The notes: a model not told the origin generated them from the letters alone. A stretch of DNA of 64,000 nucleotides from Xanthomonas sp. DAR 34887 (GCF_041245805.1 NZ_CP162490.1:1403001-1467000), one strand, 5' to 3'; positions 16,971 to 26,589 are shown, counted from the stretch's first letter. A program made the numbers and translations.

Positions 16971-19127
16971 TCAAGCGGGCCCAGGTCCATCGAAGGTCGG
17001 CGTGTCGTCCTGATACAGCCGCGCCGGTCCGCCCATCGCCGGATCGCTGACGCCGGGTTTGCCGGTTTCCACGCGCCCAGCCAGACGCTGGCGCGCGCCG
17101 TCCTGGATCAGCCACAGGTCGTACCAGCCGCCGGTCGGTGACGCGCTCCAACTGCGCCGTTGCTCGGTACCCGGCGCCAGCAGCACGCTGTCGCGCGGTT
17201 GCGCGTGCGCATACGCGCCCGGCTGCAGTTCCACGCGCAGCGCGCTGCTGCCGGGATTGCGCAGCAGCAGGCACAGCGCCTGCGGATCGTGCGCGTCCTG
17301 GGCGATCTCGGCCTGCAGTGGCGCTGCGTCGAGGTCGCCGCGGTAGTGGCGATGGAAGCCGTTGGGGCCGAGCAGCCACAGGTCGTAGCGGCCGTCGTAA
17401 GTGGTCCAGGTGGCGTCCAGCGTGGCCCCGGGGCCGAGTGTGTAGCGCCGCGGAATCGTGGCCAGGTCGTAGCGGTCGTAGACGTGCAGCACCGCGGCCG
17501 CGCCGGCATTGCCCAGCCGCAGCAGCACTTCGCCGCGTGCATCCACGTGCTGTAACTGCACCGTGGGGCGATACGGCACCGCGCGCGACCGGCGCACGCC
17601 GAACGGCTGCTGCGGCGCCTGCACGGTGTCCGGCAGCCGCGGCAGCGCATGCTCGTGCAGGGCGGCCGCGCGCGCGGCCGCGGCGCCGACGTAGGGCAGC
17701 GCGGCGAAGAACGGGCGCGTATCGGCCTGGCGGAAATCGAAGGCATCCACCAGGTCGCCGCAGACCGCGCGGCGCCACGGCGTCAGCCCGCTGGCGGCGA
17801 CGCCGAAGCGGCGTTCCAGCAGGCGCAGCACCGAGGTGTGGTCGTAGACCTGCGAGTCGACCCAGCCGCCGCGGCTCCATGGCGAGATCACGTACATCGG
17901 TACCCGCGGACCCAGCCCGTAGGGCCGGCCGCGCAGCTCGGGCAGGTCGGCCTTTTCGTCGCCCGGTGCCGGATGCAGGTGGTATTCGCCGTCGGTGCTC
18001 ACCGTGGATGCGCCGGCCCAGCCGCCGGCCGCCATCGGATCGGGCGAGGGTGGTGCCGGCGGCGGCACGTGGTCGAAGAAGCCGTCGTTCTCGTCGAACA
18101 TCAGCAACAGCGCGGTGCGCGACCAGACCTTCGGGTCGGCGGTCAACGCATCCAGCACGCGCGCGGTGTAGGCCGCGCCCTGCGCGGGACTGGACGGATC
18201 GGGGTGCTCGCTGCCGGCGGCATCGGCGATGATGAAGCTCACCGCCGGCAGGCGCGCGCCGAGCACGTCCTCGCGCAGCTGCGCCAGCGTGCGCGTGCCG
18301 ACCCCGCGTTCGCGTAGGTGCGGATCGTGCCCCGGCGCGGTGCGCCACGCGGCGCGGAACGGGGCGAAGCCGGCCAGCGGGTTGTCGGTGAAGTTGTCGG
18401 CCATGTCCTGGTAGATCTGCCAGGACACGCCGGCCTGCTGCAGCGCTTCCACGTAGCTGGGCCAGCGGTAGTCGTCCGCGTATCCGCCCAGTTCGGGAAA
18501 GTTGTCGTGCGAGTTGGCGATCACCGGCCCGCCGGCGCGCGCCTGCGGATCGTTCTGGCCGGTCCACAGGAACACGCGGTTGGGATTGGTGCCGGCCTGG
18601 ATCGCGCAGTGGTAGGCGTCGCACAGGGTGAAGGCCTCGGCCAGCGCGAACTGGAACGGCAGGTCGTCGCGTTCGAAGTGGGCCAGCGCATGGTCGTGCT
18701 TGGCCGCGGCCCAATGGCCCATGCGGCCATGGTCCCAGGCCTGCTGCGCATTGGGCCAGGTGTGCGGGGTGCCCTGCACGCGCATGCTGCGGAAGTCGCG
18801 CGCGGTGTGCAGCGGGAACGGCGTCAGCAGCCGGCTGCCGTCTTCGCTGGGTTGCAGCCAGACGGTGCGCGCGGCGATGCCGGGCAACGGCGGCGCCGGG
18901 ATCGGGAAGCGGTCGCCGAAGCCGCGCGCGCCGGCGAAGCTGCCGAAGTAGTGGTCGAAGGCGCGGTTCTCCTGCATCAGGATCACCACGTGTTGCAGGT
19001 CCTGCAGGGTGCCGCTGCGTACGTCGGGGGCGATCGCCGCGGCGCGGGCGATGCTGGGCGGCAACAGCGCGGCGGCGGCGCCGGCGACGCCAGCCTGGAG
19101 CAGGCGGCGGCGGGGAAGATCGGTCAT
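16971..19127 (-). CDS. Tat-exported non-haemolytic-type phospholipase C
   Basis: The product is 718 residues. The start MTDLPRRRLLQAG opens a twin-arginine signal. The phosphoesterase motif MQENRAFDHYFGSF lies at 51-64, and later segments (TGQNDP, MFDENDGFFDHV, SPWSRGGW) fit the acid-phosphatase-like bacterial phospholipase C family. Two C-terminal beta domains (about 500-600 and 610-700) match the tandem C-terminal repeats of these enzymes. It releases phosphorylated headgroups such as phosphocholine from phospholipids in the periplasm or outside the cell. It lies 83 bases downstream of a TonB-receptor gene on the same strand, suggesting one operon. A small GC hairpin overlaps its stop codon (16964-16980). 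Exact lipid preference is not readable. Confidence 0.9.
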   Translation of the reverse strand: MTDLPRRRLLQAGVAGAAAALLPPSIARAAAIAPDVRSGTLQDLQHVVILMQENRAFDHYFGSFAGARGFGDRFPIPAPPLPGIAARTVWLQPSEDGSRLLTPFPLHTARDFRSMRVQGTPHTWPNAQQAWDHGRMGHWAAAKHDHALAHFERDDLPFQFALAEAFTLCDAYHCAIQAGTNPNRVFLWTGQNDPQARAGGPVIANSHDNFPELGGYADDYRWPSYVEALQQAGVSWQIYQDMADNFTDNPLAGFAPFRAAWRTAPGHDPHLRERGVGTRTLAQLREDVLGARLPAVSFIIADAAGSEHPDPSSPAQGAAYTARVLDALTADPKVWSRTALLLMFDENDGFFDHVPPPAPPSPDPMAAGGWAGASTVSTDGEYHLHPAPGDEKADLPELRGRPYGLGPRVPMYVISPWSRGGWVDSQVYDHTSVLRLLERRFGVAASGLTPWRRAVCGDLVDAFDFRQADTRPFFAALPYVGAAAARAAALHEHALPRLPDTVQAPQQPFGVRRSRAVPYRPTVQLQHVDARGEVLLRLGNAGAAAVLHVYDRYDLATIPRRYTLGPGATLDATWTTYDGRYDLWLLGPNGFHRHYRGDLDAAPLQAEIAQDAHDPQALCLLLRNPGSSALRVELQPGAYAHAQPRDSVLLAPGTEQRRSWSASPTGGWYDLWLIQDGARQRLAGRVETGKPGVSDPAMGGPARLYQDDTPTFDGPGPA

Positions 19128-19210
19128 GGCGGGCACCGGCAGGACGGGACGAAAAAGGCTCGCCGGCGGCGCCAGGCCGCCGGCGAGGACGCAGCATGCG
19201 GGCTGCGCGA

Positions 19211-21595
19211 TTACAGATCCAGCGTCAGGGTCAGGCCGACGGTGCGCGGTGCGGCGATGAACGCGCTGTCGCTGCCGTCCACGCCTTCCAGATAGCGCTT
19301 GTCGGTGAGGTTGCTGACGTTGAGGTCCAGCTTCATGCCCTGCAACTGCGCCGACAGCTGCGACAGGCTCAGGCCCAGGTGCGCGTCGAAGGTGGTGACG
19401 CCGTCCAGGCTGTTGCTGTTGGACGCATCCAGGTAGCGCTTGCCGAGGTAGCGCCCGGAGATGCCGAACGCCCACGCCTGGCCCTGCCAGTCGGCCGAGG
19501 CCACCAGGGTGTTGCGCGGCTGCCCGATCACCTGCGAGCCGGGGGTGATCTCCAGTGCCGTGTCGCGCGCGGCGTCGCCGCTGCCCAGGTAGGTCGCTTT
19601 GTTGAAGGTGTAGGCGCCGTTGACCCGCCAGCCGTTGTCCCAGCCGTAGCCCAGTGCCGCTTCCACGCCGCGCGCATGCACGCCGCCGAAGTTCTCGTAG
19701 ACGCCGTCGGTCTCGCCGAGATAGTCGATGCCGCTGACGAAGTTGGCCGGCACGTAGACGATGCGGTTGTCGAAGCGGATGTCGTACATGGTGACGCTGC
19801 CGGTCAGCGGCCAGCGGCTCATGCGCAGGCCCAGCTCGATGTTGTCGGCGGTCTCCGGCTTGACCCGGCTCAGCGCCACCGCGTCGGTCTCGCCGAGCAC
19901 GCCGGAAGGAATCGCGGCGAAGTTCTGCGAGTAGCCGGCGAAGGCTTCCAGGCCCTTCACCGGGGTGGTCCAGGTCAGGCCGGCGGAGAACAGCGGATCG
20001 GAGTGCGAGTCCGACTCGACGTGTTCGCTGTCGCCGATGCGGCGGTCGCGGGTCTGGTCGACGAAGAACTGCTTGACCCCCACGCGCCAGGCGAAGTTGC
20101 CGTAACGCATCATGTCTTCGACGTAGTACATGCGCTCGTCGGTGTCGTAGTCGTCCTTGAACTGCACCCAGTACGGCACGTGGTCGAAGGCGATATTGGT
20201 GCCGACGTCGAGCAGCCGATGCCAGTCGCGGGTGACGCTGCGCCGGTAGGTTTCCAGCCACACGCCGCTGCGCACGGTGTTGTCGATCGCGCCCAGGTCG
20301 GTGCGCCATTCGGCATCGGCGGTGACGCCGGCGCGGTGGTTGTCGTAATGGCTGTGGCGGTAGGACTGCACCGCCTGCGAGCCGGCCGGATAGCAGGCCG
20401 GATCGGATTCGGCCGGCAGCGTCGCGCTGCCGCTGCAGCCGGCCAGCATCGTCGCCGCCGCGCCGCTGGGGGTGACGAAGTAGATCTTGCCCAGGTCGCT
20501 GCCGCCGTACACGGTGTGCCCGCCGGTGTATTCGGACTCGGGCTTGCCGCTGCCGTCGTCGGTCACGTCCACCAGGTACGGCGGGATCCAGTCGCCGCGG
20601 CCTTGCATGCGATGCGCGTAGCCGGCGAGCGTGGCCTTGAAGCCGTTGCCGCCGTCGAACGCGCCGCGCAGGTAGCCGAAGGTGTTCTTGCGCAGCGCGC
20701 GCGAGCCGGAACGGTAGTTCTGGTCCAGATACGGAATGCCGGCGAGGGTGCCGGTCAGCAGGTCGTGTTCGGGATCGCGCGCGAACTGCTCGGGGGTGAC
20801 GCTGCTGTACTCGGATTCGTCGGCGTCGTCGTAGGACAGGTAACCGCTGAGCTTCCACGCACCCAGGTCGCTGTCGAACTTGCCTGCGAGATGATCGCGG
20901 GTGGTGTGGCCGCTGCCGTCGATCCAGTCGGTGTTGCTGCTGTGCGAGGCGCTGAGCCAGGCCTTGCTGCTGCCGATCAGGCCGGTGTCGTAGCGCGCGT
21001 AGTACTTGCGCGCATCGTTGTCGCCGATGCCCACTGCCATGCGCACGCGCTGCGCGTCGAGCGGTTCGCTGGTCAGGTAGTTGAGCGTGCCGCCCAGCGC
21101 TTCGTTGGAGCGCGAGGCGATGTCGGCGGTGCCCTGGCTGACTTCGACCGTTTCCAGGTCGAGCGTGTCGATGAAGCGGTTGGCCTTGGAGCCGCCGCCA
21201 TAGGCCGAGCCGCCGTTGGGCAGGCCGTCGATGGTGGTGCCGATCTGCTGCGTATCGCGGTTGCTGACGAAGCCGCGCATGCTGATCTGCGTGCCCCAGT
21301 CGGAGGAGCCGAACGCATCGGCTTCGGTCACGATCACGCCGGGCAGTTCGTTGAGCACGTCGTTGACGCTGCCCATCGCGAACTGGCGGTCCAGCATCTC
21401 CTTGCTGACGCTGGTCTTGGCGTAGGTGGTGGCCTGGCCGACGACCTGCACCTGGTCCAGGGTGGAGACTTGCGCATCGGCGTCGGCGGCGGGAGCGCCG
21501 GCCTCGCTGGCGGCCTGGGCGTGGGCGACCATCGCCGACAGCAGCAGGGCGAGGGCCGTGCGCCGCGGGGCACGGAAACGTTTCGGAAAATTCAT
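19211..21595 (-). CDS. TonB-dependent receptor paired with phospholipase C (copy D)
   Basis: This encodes a 794-residue receptor from MNFPKRFRAPRRTALALLLSA, which opens a signal peptide; the open frame upstream is not family-like. A TonB-box-like LDQVQVVGQ, a plug with MRGFVSNRD, IDGLPNGGSAYGG and SRSNEALGGTLNYLTSEPL, and a barrel to residue 794 follow. It is only distantly related to the A/B/C receptors. It precedes the phospholipase C gene by 83 bases on the same strand. I infer uptake of a product or cofactor connected with phospholipid breakdown. No Shine-Dalgarno motif is obvious before the start. The terminal residue is leucine rather than the usual aromatic. Confidence 0.9.
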   Translation of the reverse strand: MNFPKRFRAPRRTALALLLSAMVAHAQAASEAGAPAADADAQVSTLDQVQVVGQATTYAKTSVSKEMLDRQFAMGSVNDVLNELPGVIVTEADAFGSSDWGTQISMRGFVSNRDTQQIGTTIDGLPNGGSAYGGGSKANRFIDTLDLETVEVSQGTADIASRSNEALGGTLNYLTSEPLDAQRVRMAVGIGDNDARKYYARYDTGLIGSSKAWLSASHSSNTDWIDGSGHTTRDHLAGKFDSDLGAWKLSGYLSYDDADESEYSSVTPEQFARDPEHDLLTGTLAGIPYLDQNYRSGSRALRKNTFGYLRGAFDGGNGFKATLAGYAHRMQGRGDWIPPYLVDVTDDGSGKPESEYTGGHTVYGGSDLGKIYFVTPSGAAATMLAGCSGSATLPAESDPACYPAGSQAVQSYRHSHYDNHRAGVTADAEWRTDLGAIDNTVRSGVWLETYRRSVTRDWHRLLDVGTNIAFDHVPYWVQFKDDYDTDERMYYVEDMMRYGNFAWRVGVKQFFVDQTRDRRIGDSEHVESDSHSDPLFSAGLTWTTPVKGLEAFAGYSQNFAAIPSGVLGETDAVALSRVKPETADNIELGLRMSRWPLTGSVTMYDIRFDNRIVYVPANFVSGIDYLGETDGVYENFGGVHARGVEAALGYGWDNGWRVNGAYTFNKATYLGSGDAARDTALEITPGSQVIGQPRNTLVASADWQGQAWAFGISGRYLGKRYLDASNSNSLDGVTTFDAHLGLSLSQLSAQLQGMKLDLNVSNLTDKRYLEGVDGSDSAFIAAPRTVGLTLTLDL

Positions 21596-21909
21596 CAAGG
21601 GGGAACGTGTGTGGGGGTGTGTGATGGTGTCGACACATGGTTGCGTGGTTGTGACTGCCTGTTTGCGCCAGACGCCACGGCGTGCGCGTATGCGAAAGAC
21701 GGCTGGCGCAGCGTGTGTACTCGCGGCGAAGCGTGCGATCCGCATCGTCGTTGCCGACGCAGCCGGCATCAGGCGCGTCGTGCGGTGCAGTGCGGGTCGA
21801 GCAGGTAGCCGGTGTTCGCGCCGGTGCGATGTGACGACACGCGCGCACGCCACGCGGCATCATTGGCGCCGCTGCCGCCGGCGGCCCCCCTCGATGGATG
21901 TACTGCCCG
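21596..21909. promoter_or_regulatory. Divergent promoter region of the receptor D/phospholipase operon and the antiporter
   Basis: These 314 bases between divergent genes hold a GT-rich run (21605-21655) next to the receptor start and a perfect 10-base palindrome GTGTCGACAC at 21627-21636. I looked for a PHO box, because the operon could serve phosphate scavenging, but saw only weak partial matches. No Fur box is visible. Confidence 0.4.
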
Positions 21910-23160
21910 ATGCCCCACGAACTGATCTACCTGCTGCTGATCTTCGCCCTGCTGGTGATTCCGCGCGCGCTGCAGCGCTTCAAGCTGCCGGCACCGCTGA
22001 CCTGCCTGCTGTTCGGCATCGTCGCGATGCTGGCCATGGGCGAGCGTGCGCACGATGCGGTGATCGCGCTGCTGGCCACGCTCGGCATCTCTTCGCTGTT
22101 CCTGTTCGCCGGCCTGGAGGTGGACCCGAAGGCGCTGCGCCGCGGGTTGTGGCCGCTGCTGCTGCATCTGCTGGTGCGCGGCGGCACCTTGTTCGGGGTC
22201 GGCTGGCTGGCCTGGCGCTACGCCGCACTGCCGTGGCAGGCGGCCGGATTGCTGGCGCTGGCCCTGCTGACCCCGTCCACCGGCTTCATCATCGATTCGC
22301 TGGGCCGGCTAGGACTCAGCGAGGAGGAGCGCTTCTGGGTCACCAGCAAGGCCATCGCTGGCGAATTGCTGGCGCTGGCGGCCTTGTTCGTGATCCTGCA
22401 GGCCGGCGATCCCTGGCGCATGGGCCTGTCCAGCCTGGCCTTGCTGGCGATGCTGGTCGGCCTGCCGCTGCTGTTCGTGGCGTTGGGACGCTGGGTGGCG
22501 CCGCAGGCGCCCGGATCGGAGTTCTCGCTGCTGGTGATGGTCGGGCTGATCGCCGCCTACATCACCTATTCGCTGGGCGTTTACTACCTGGTCGGCGCGT
22601 TCATCGCGGGGCTGGTCGCGCGCCTGCTGCGGCAGCGCATGCCGCTGCTGGCCTCCGACGAGAACCTGCACGCGGTGCGATTGTTCGCGTCGTTCTTCGT
22701 GCCGTTCTACTTCTTCAATGCCGGCACCAAGGTGCCGAGCGGGGCGCTGAGCCTGCAGGCGCTGGGGCTGGGCCTGGCGCTGACCGCATGCGTGTTGCCG
22801 CTGCGCATCGGCATCGTCTGGCTGCAGCGGCGGCTGCTGTTCGGCGAGGGTGCGCGCAGCAGCCTGCGGGTGTCGCTGGCGCTGGCGCCGACCCTGATCT
22901 TCACCCTGGTGCTGGCCGGGATCCTGCGCGAGCGCTTCGCCATCGCCGATGCGCTGTTCGGCGCGCTGCTGCTGTACGCGGCGCTGAGCACGCTGCTCCC
23001 GTCGCTGCTGTTCCGCATGCCGTTCGACGTGGACCCGGTCGAGGCCGCGCCGTTGCCGGCGGCGCCGGCCCAGGGCCTGCTCGAGGCGCCGGCGGCGCCA
23101 GATCCGGCAGTGCCGCCGGTCGATCCGCCGGGGCCGGCGCTGCCGCAGGCGGCTGTTTGA
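21910..23160 (+). CDS. CPA2-family cation/proton antiporter
   Basis: This is a 416-residue integral membrane protein with about 12 hydrophobic segments over residues 1-385, then a short proline/alanine-rich tail. LLTPSTGFIIDSLGRLGLS and the FFVPFYFFNAGTKV segment fit the sodium/hydrogen-exchanger domain of KefB/GerN-like CPA2 antiporters. There is no C-terminal nucleotide-binding (KTN) domain, so regulation by NAD or glutathione as in KefB is not expected. The start at 21910 (MPHELIYLL) is preferred; an ATG 12 bases upstream is possible, and neither has a clear binding site. Potassium or sodium exchange is inferred, not shown. Confidence 0.83.
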   Translation: MPHELIYLLLIFALLVIPRALQRFKLPAPLTCLLFGIVAMLAMGERAHDAVIALLATLGISSLFLFAGLEVDPKALRRGLWPLLLHLLVRGGTLFGVGWLAWRYAALPWQAAGLLALALLTPSTGFIIDSLGRLGLSEEERFWVTSKAIAGELLALAALFVILQAGDPWRMGLSSLALLAMLVGLPLLFVALGRWVAPQAPGSEFSLLVMVGLIAAYITYSLGVYYLVGAFIAGLVARLLRQRMPLLASDENLHAVRLFASFFVPFYFFNAGTKVPSGALSLQALGLGLALTACVLPLRIGIVWLQRRLLFGEGARSSLRVSLALAPTLIFTLVLAGILRERFAIADALFGALLLYAALSTLLPSLLFRMPFDVDPVEAAPLPAAPAQGLLEAPAAPDPAVPPVDPPGPALPQAAV

Positions 23161-23303
23161 ACGGCCGACAGTTCTCGAACTCGCGCCGTTACGCTGCCGC
23201 CCGCTGGAAGATGCAGGACAGGGCGCCACGCGCCGGTATCGCTTGAAAGCCGGCGCCCGGGCCCCATACTGGCTGCCTCCGTTCCTTTCGCGTTTTTGCC
23301 GCC

Positions 23304-23633
23304 ATGCCGATCTATGCCTTCCAATGCGCCGAGTGCGGTCACAGCTTCGACCGCCTGCAGAAACTGTCCGATCCCGATCCCGATGCCTGTCCGTCGTGCG
23401 GCGCGCCGGCGGTCAAGCGCCAGCTGACCGCGCCGTCGTTCCGCCTGTCCGGCAGCGGCTGGTACGAGACCGACTTCAAGAAGGATGGCGACAAGAAACG
23501 CAACCTGGCCGAATCCGGCAGCGGCAGCGCTGGCGATTCCAAGCCGGCAGCCGCTTCCAGCGACAGCGCGGCCAAGCCTGCCGCAGCGCCCGCGGCCACG
23601 CCGGCGCCGGCGGCCAAGCCCGCTGCGACCTGA
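23304..23633 (+). CDS. FmdB-type zinc ribbon protein
   Basis: This is a 109-residue protein. Four cysteines in two pairs (C8, C11, C29, C32) make a zinc ribbon in the N-terminal 40 residues (MPIYAFQCAECGHSFD), matching the FmdB regulatory-protein family often found as a small gene near aspS. Residues 70-109 are a disordered alanine/proline/lysine tail. The role of these proteins is poorly known; the name comes from a formamidase operon. It is followed by a hairpin and the convergent DUF3011 gene, so it appears monocistronic. Confidence 0.85.
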   Translation: MPIYAFQCAECGHSFDRLQKLSDPDPDACPSCGAPAVKRQLTAPSFRLSGSGWYETDFKKDGDKKRNLAESGSGSAGDSKPAAASSDSAAKPAAAPAATPAPAAKPAAT

Positions 23634-23666
23634 GTGCGGCGCCCCGCAGCGGGCGCCCGAAAATGC

Positions 23667-23696
23667 GAACGGCCCGGAGGCGACTCCGGGCCGTTC
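23667..23696. terminator. Convergent hairpin terminator
   Basis: Perfect 13-base arms GAACGGCCCGGAG and its complement are separated by four bases. They lie between the stops of the FmdB-type gene and the convergent DUF3011 gene. The stem can serve both strands, though T-runs are short or absent. Confidence 0.7.
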
Positions 23697-23716
23697 GCGT
23701 TCCTGCCGTGGAAGAT

Positions 23717-24673
23717 TCAGCGGGCGCCGAAGCGTGCCCGGCAGCCTTCCTTGACCCACACCGCATTGCCCTCGTAGCCCCAGTTGCGGCCTTCGATGCA
23801 GGTGGTGCCGGACAGCTGCTGGATCACCACCGGGCGGCCCTGGCGGCGGTCCCAGGCGCAACTGCGCAGGCGCTTGTCGTCGCTGCTGCAGGTCACCGAG
23901 TAATCGCCGCCGGACGGCGGGCGGCCCGGACCCCAGCCGCCACCGCCGCCGCCCCGGCCTTCGGCGAACTCGCCGCGGCAGCCATCGTCCACCCACACCG
24001 CGCCGCCGCGCTGGCCCCAGGTGCGGCCTTCGATGCAGCGGGTGTCCGACAGCTGCCGGACCAGCACCGCACTGCGCCAGCCGGTGTTGCAGACGCGCTG
24101 GCGCTGGTCCTGGCTCTCGCAGCGGATGGTGCCGCCCGGGCCGGGACCCGGCCCGGGGCCGCCGCTGTCGCCCCAGCCGCCGCGGCCTTCGGCGAAGCGG
24201 CCGCGGCAGCCGCCGTCCACCCACACCACGCCGGGGCCGGACCCCCAGGTCTGGCCCTCGATGCACGGCGAATCCGACAACGTACCGACCAACCGCGCGC
24301 GGCCGCGGAACGGCGTCGCGCACTGGCGGCGCCTGCGGTCGTTGCTGGAGCAAGCGATGGTCTGCGCATCGAAGCCGGGCTGCGGCCGCCACTGGCCGCT
24401 GCTGCCGCGCAGGGAGGTGGAAATGTCCTGCTGGATGCGGCCGAAGCCCCAGCCGCGGTCGATCTGGTCCAGGTAGAACTCCAACTGGTCGTCGGGGATC
24501 TGCCGGCCGCGGGTCTGGTCGGCGTATTCGCGTTCGATCACCCGCACCCGGCTCGGCACCGACAGCTGCCGCAGGTCCTCCGGCGCATAGGCGCGCGCGC
24601 TTTGCGCGGCCACCGGCCCGCTGGCCAGGGCCAGACCGGCCACCAACAACCAACCGCTCAGCTGCTTCAACAT
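23717..24673 (-). CDS. Secreted protein with three DUF3011 repeats
   Basis: This encodes 318 residues with a signal peptide (MLKQLSGWLLVAGLALASG). Three homologous modules lie at about 105-160, 182-236 and 258-315. Each has four cysteines (108/118/137/156, 185/195/213/232 and 262/272/292/311) and the pattern C-IEG-x-W-G...VWV--GCR. They are joined by glycine/proline-rich linkers. This is the DUF3011 family. The evenly spaced cysteines imply two disulphides per module in an oxidising compartment. The basic residues may suggest binding to cell wall or nucleic acid, but that is a guess. It is divergent from aspS across 158 bases. Confidence 0.85.
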   Translation of the reverse strand: MLKQLSGWLLVAGLALASGPVAAQSARAYAPEDLRQLSVPSRVRVIEREYADQTRGRQIPDDQLEFYLDQIDRGWGFGRIQQDISTSLRGSSGQWRPQPGFDAQTIACSSNDRRRRQCATPFRGRARLVGTLSDSPCIEGQTWGSGPGVVWVDGGCRGRFAEGRGGWGDSGGPGPGPGPGGTIRCESQDQRQRVCNTGWRSAVLVRQLSDTRCIEGRTWGQRGGAVWVDDGCRGEFAEGRGGGGGGWGPGRPPSGGDYSVTCSSDDKRLRSCAWDRRQGRPVVIQQLSGTTCIEGRNWGYEGNAVWVKEGCRARFGAR

Positions 24674-24831
24674 GGGTCCCCTCCGATGCCCGTGACTGGT
24701 GGCGGACTATAGCCTCACGGAAACTTAAGGCCAGGTGAGTTGCGGCCGGATTTGCCCGGGCCGGCGCCGCGCCGCAGAATATCCGGCTTGCCGCCGCGTT
24801 CTGCGCCGGCGGCCCCACCTTGGAGTTTGCG

Positions 24832-26589
24832 ATGCGTACCCACTTCTGCGGCCTGGTCGACGAGACCCTGATCGGCCAAACCGTCACCCTGGCTGGCTGG
24901 ACCGATGTCGCCCGCAATCTCGGCGGGGTCTGCTTCATCGACCTGCGCGACCACGAGGGCATCGTGCAGGTGACGGTGGAGCCGGAGAGCGCAGAGGTGT
25001 TCGCGGTCGCCGCCTCGCTGGGTTACGAGGACGTGTTGCAGGTGGAAGGCGTGGTGCGCGCGCGGCATGCGGTCAACGACAAGCTGCGCAGCGGCAAGGT
25101 CGAGGTGATCGCCACCCGCATCGCCATCCTCAACAAGGCCGCACCGCTGCCGTTCCATGCGCACGAGAACCCGGGCGAGGAAACCCGCCTGAAGTACCGC
25201 TACCTGGATCTGCGCCGTCCGGAGATGCAGCGCATGCAGCGCACCCGCATCAAGCTGGTGCAGGCGCTGCGCCGCTACCTGGACGAGCGCGGCTTCCAGG
25301 ACATCGAGACCCCGATCCTGACCAAGGCCACCCCGGAAGGCGCGCGCGACTTCCTGGTGCCGGCGCGCATGCATCCGGGCGAGTTCTACGCCTTGCCGCA
25401 GAGCCCGCAGCTGTTCAAGCAGATCCTGATGGTGGCCGGCTTCGACCGCTACTACCAGATCGCGCGCTGCTTCCGCGACGAGGCGCTGCGCGCCGACCGC
25501 CAGCTCGAGTTCACCCAGCTCGACATGGAGTTCGCGTTCGTGCGCGAGCGCGACGTGCAGGATGCGGTGGAACAGATGATCCGCCACATCTTCAAGGAAG
25601 TGGTCGACGTGGAACTGGCCGCCGAATTCCCGCGCATGACCTGGGCCGAGGCGATGCGCCGCTTCGGCTCGGACAAGCCGGACCTGCGCATCGGCCTGGA
25701 ACTGGTCGACGTGGCCGAACTGGTCAAGGGCAGCGAGTTCAAGGTGTTCGCCGATGCCGCCGCTGATGCCGATGGCCGCGTCGCCGCGCTGCGCATTCCC
25801 GGCGGCGCCACGCTGTCGCGCAAGCAGATCGACGAGTACGCCGCGCACGCGGCCAAGTACGGCGCCAAGGGCCTGGCCTACATCAAGTTGTCGGAGACCG
25901 GCGAAATCAACTCGCCGATCGCCAAGTTCTTCTCCGAAGAGGCCTTCGCCGCGCTGGTCAAGCACGTCGGCGCCGGCAACGGCGACATCGTGTTCTTCGG
26001 CGCCGGCGGCTACAACAAGGTCTCCGACTTCATGGGCGCGCTGCGGCTGAAGGCCGGCAAGGACTTCGGCCTGGTCGCCGAGGGCTGGGCGCCGCTGTGG
26101 GTCACCGATTTCCCGATGTTCGAATGGGACGAGGAAGCGCAGCGCTACGTCGCGTTGCATCACCCCTTCACCGCGCCGGCGGTGGACGACATCGCCGAGC
26201 TGCGCACGCACGCCAAGACCGCGGTGTCGCGCGGCTACGACATGGTGCTCAACGGCAACGAGATCGGCGGCGGCTCGATCCGTATCCACCGCCCGGAGAT
26301 GCAGAGCGCGGTGTTCGAACTGCTCGGCATCGGCGCCGAGGAAGCGCGCGCCAAGTTCGGCTTCCTGCTCGACGCGCTGAACTACGGCGCGCCGCCGCAC
26401 GGCGGCATCGCCTTCGGCATCGACCGCATCGCCGCGCTGATGGCCGGCACCGAATCGATCCGCGACGTGATCCCGTTCCCCAAGACCACCGGCGCGCAGG
26501 ACCTGATGACCGACGCGCCGTCGCCGATCGCCGACGCGCAACTGGCCGAAGTGCACGTGCAGGTACGCGCCAAGCCGGTGCAGGGCTGA
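24832..26589 (+). CDS. aspS: Aspartate--tRNA ligase
   Basis: This is a 585-residue class IIb synthetase that charges tRNA-Asp. The start MRTHFCGLVDETL follows TTGGAG at a good distance; an ATG four codons upstream lies closer to the binding site. The domains are an N-terminal OB fold (GGVCFIDLRDHEG), the catalytic core with motif 2 (FRDEALRADRQLEFTQLD), the bacterial insertion domain (about 280-420), and motif 3 (GIAFGIDRIAALMAG) near the end. Residue 30 is leucine where non-discriminating AspRS enzymes have histidine, which suggests an enzyme specific for tRNA-Asp. It heads a row of plus-strand genes; the GNAT gene begins three bases after its stop. Confidence 0.98.
   Translation: MRTHFCGLVDETLIGQTVTLAGWTDVARNLGGVCFIDLRDHEGIVQVTVEPESAEVFAVAASLGYEDVLQVEGVVRARHAVNDKLRSGKVEVIATRIAILNKAAPLPFHAHENPGEETRLKYRYLDLRRPEMQRMQRTRIKLVQALRRYLDERGFQDIETPILTKATPEGARDFLVPARMHPGEFYALPQSPQLFKQILMVAGFDRYYQIARCFRDEALRADRQLEFTQLDMEFAFVRERDVQDAVEQMIRHIFKEVVDVELAAEFPRMTWAEAMRRFGSDKPDLRIGLELVDVAELVKGSEFKVFADAAADADGRVAALRIPGGATLSRKQIDEYAAHAAKYGAKGLAYIKLSETGEINSPIAKFFSEEAFAALVKHVGAGNGDIVFFGAGGYNKVSDFMGALRLKAGKDFGLVAEGWAPLWVTDFPMFEWDEEAQRYVALHHPFTAPAVDDIAELRTHAKTAVSRGYDMVLNGNEIGGGSIRIHRPEMQSAVFELLGIGAEEARAKFGFLLDALNYGAPPHGGIAFGIDRIAALMAGTESIRDVIPFPKTTGAQDLMTDAPSPIADAQLAEVHVQVRAKPVQG

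Noticed and set aside
19196..21808. 870-codon plus-strand frame opposite receptor D
   Set aside because: Antisense shadow of the receptor gene.
16971..21863. A single 1630-codon frame spanning phospholipase C and the receptor gene
   Set aside because: Only the last 718 codons are phospholipase C; the upstream part is an out-of-frame reading of the receptor gene. The Tat signal at 19127 marks the real start.
21596..21909. PHO box upstream of the receptor D/phospholipase pair
   Set aside because: Only weak partial matches to the CTGTCAT-type direct repeats were seen, not enough to call a site.
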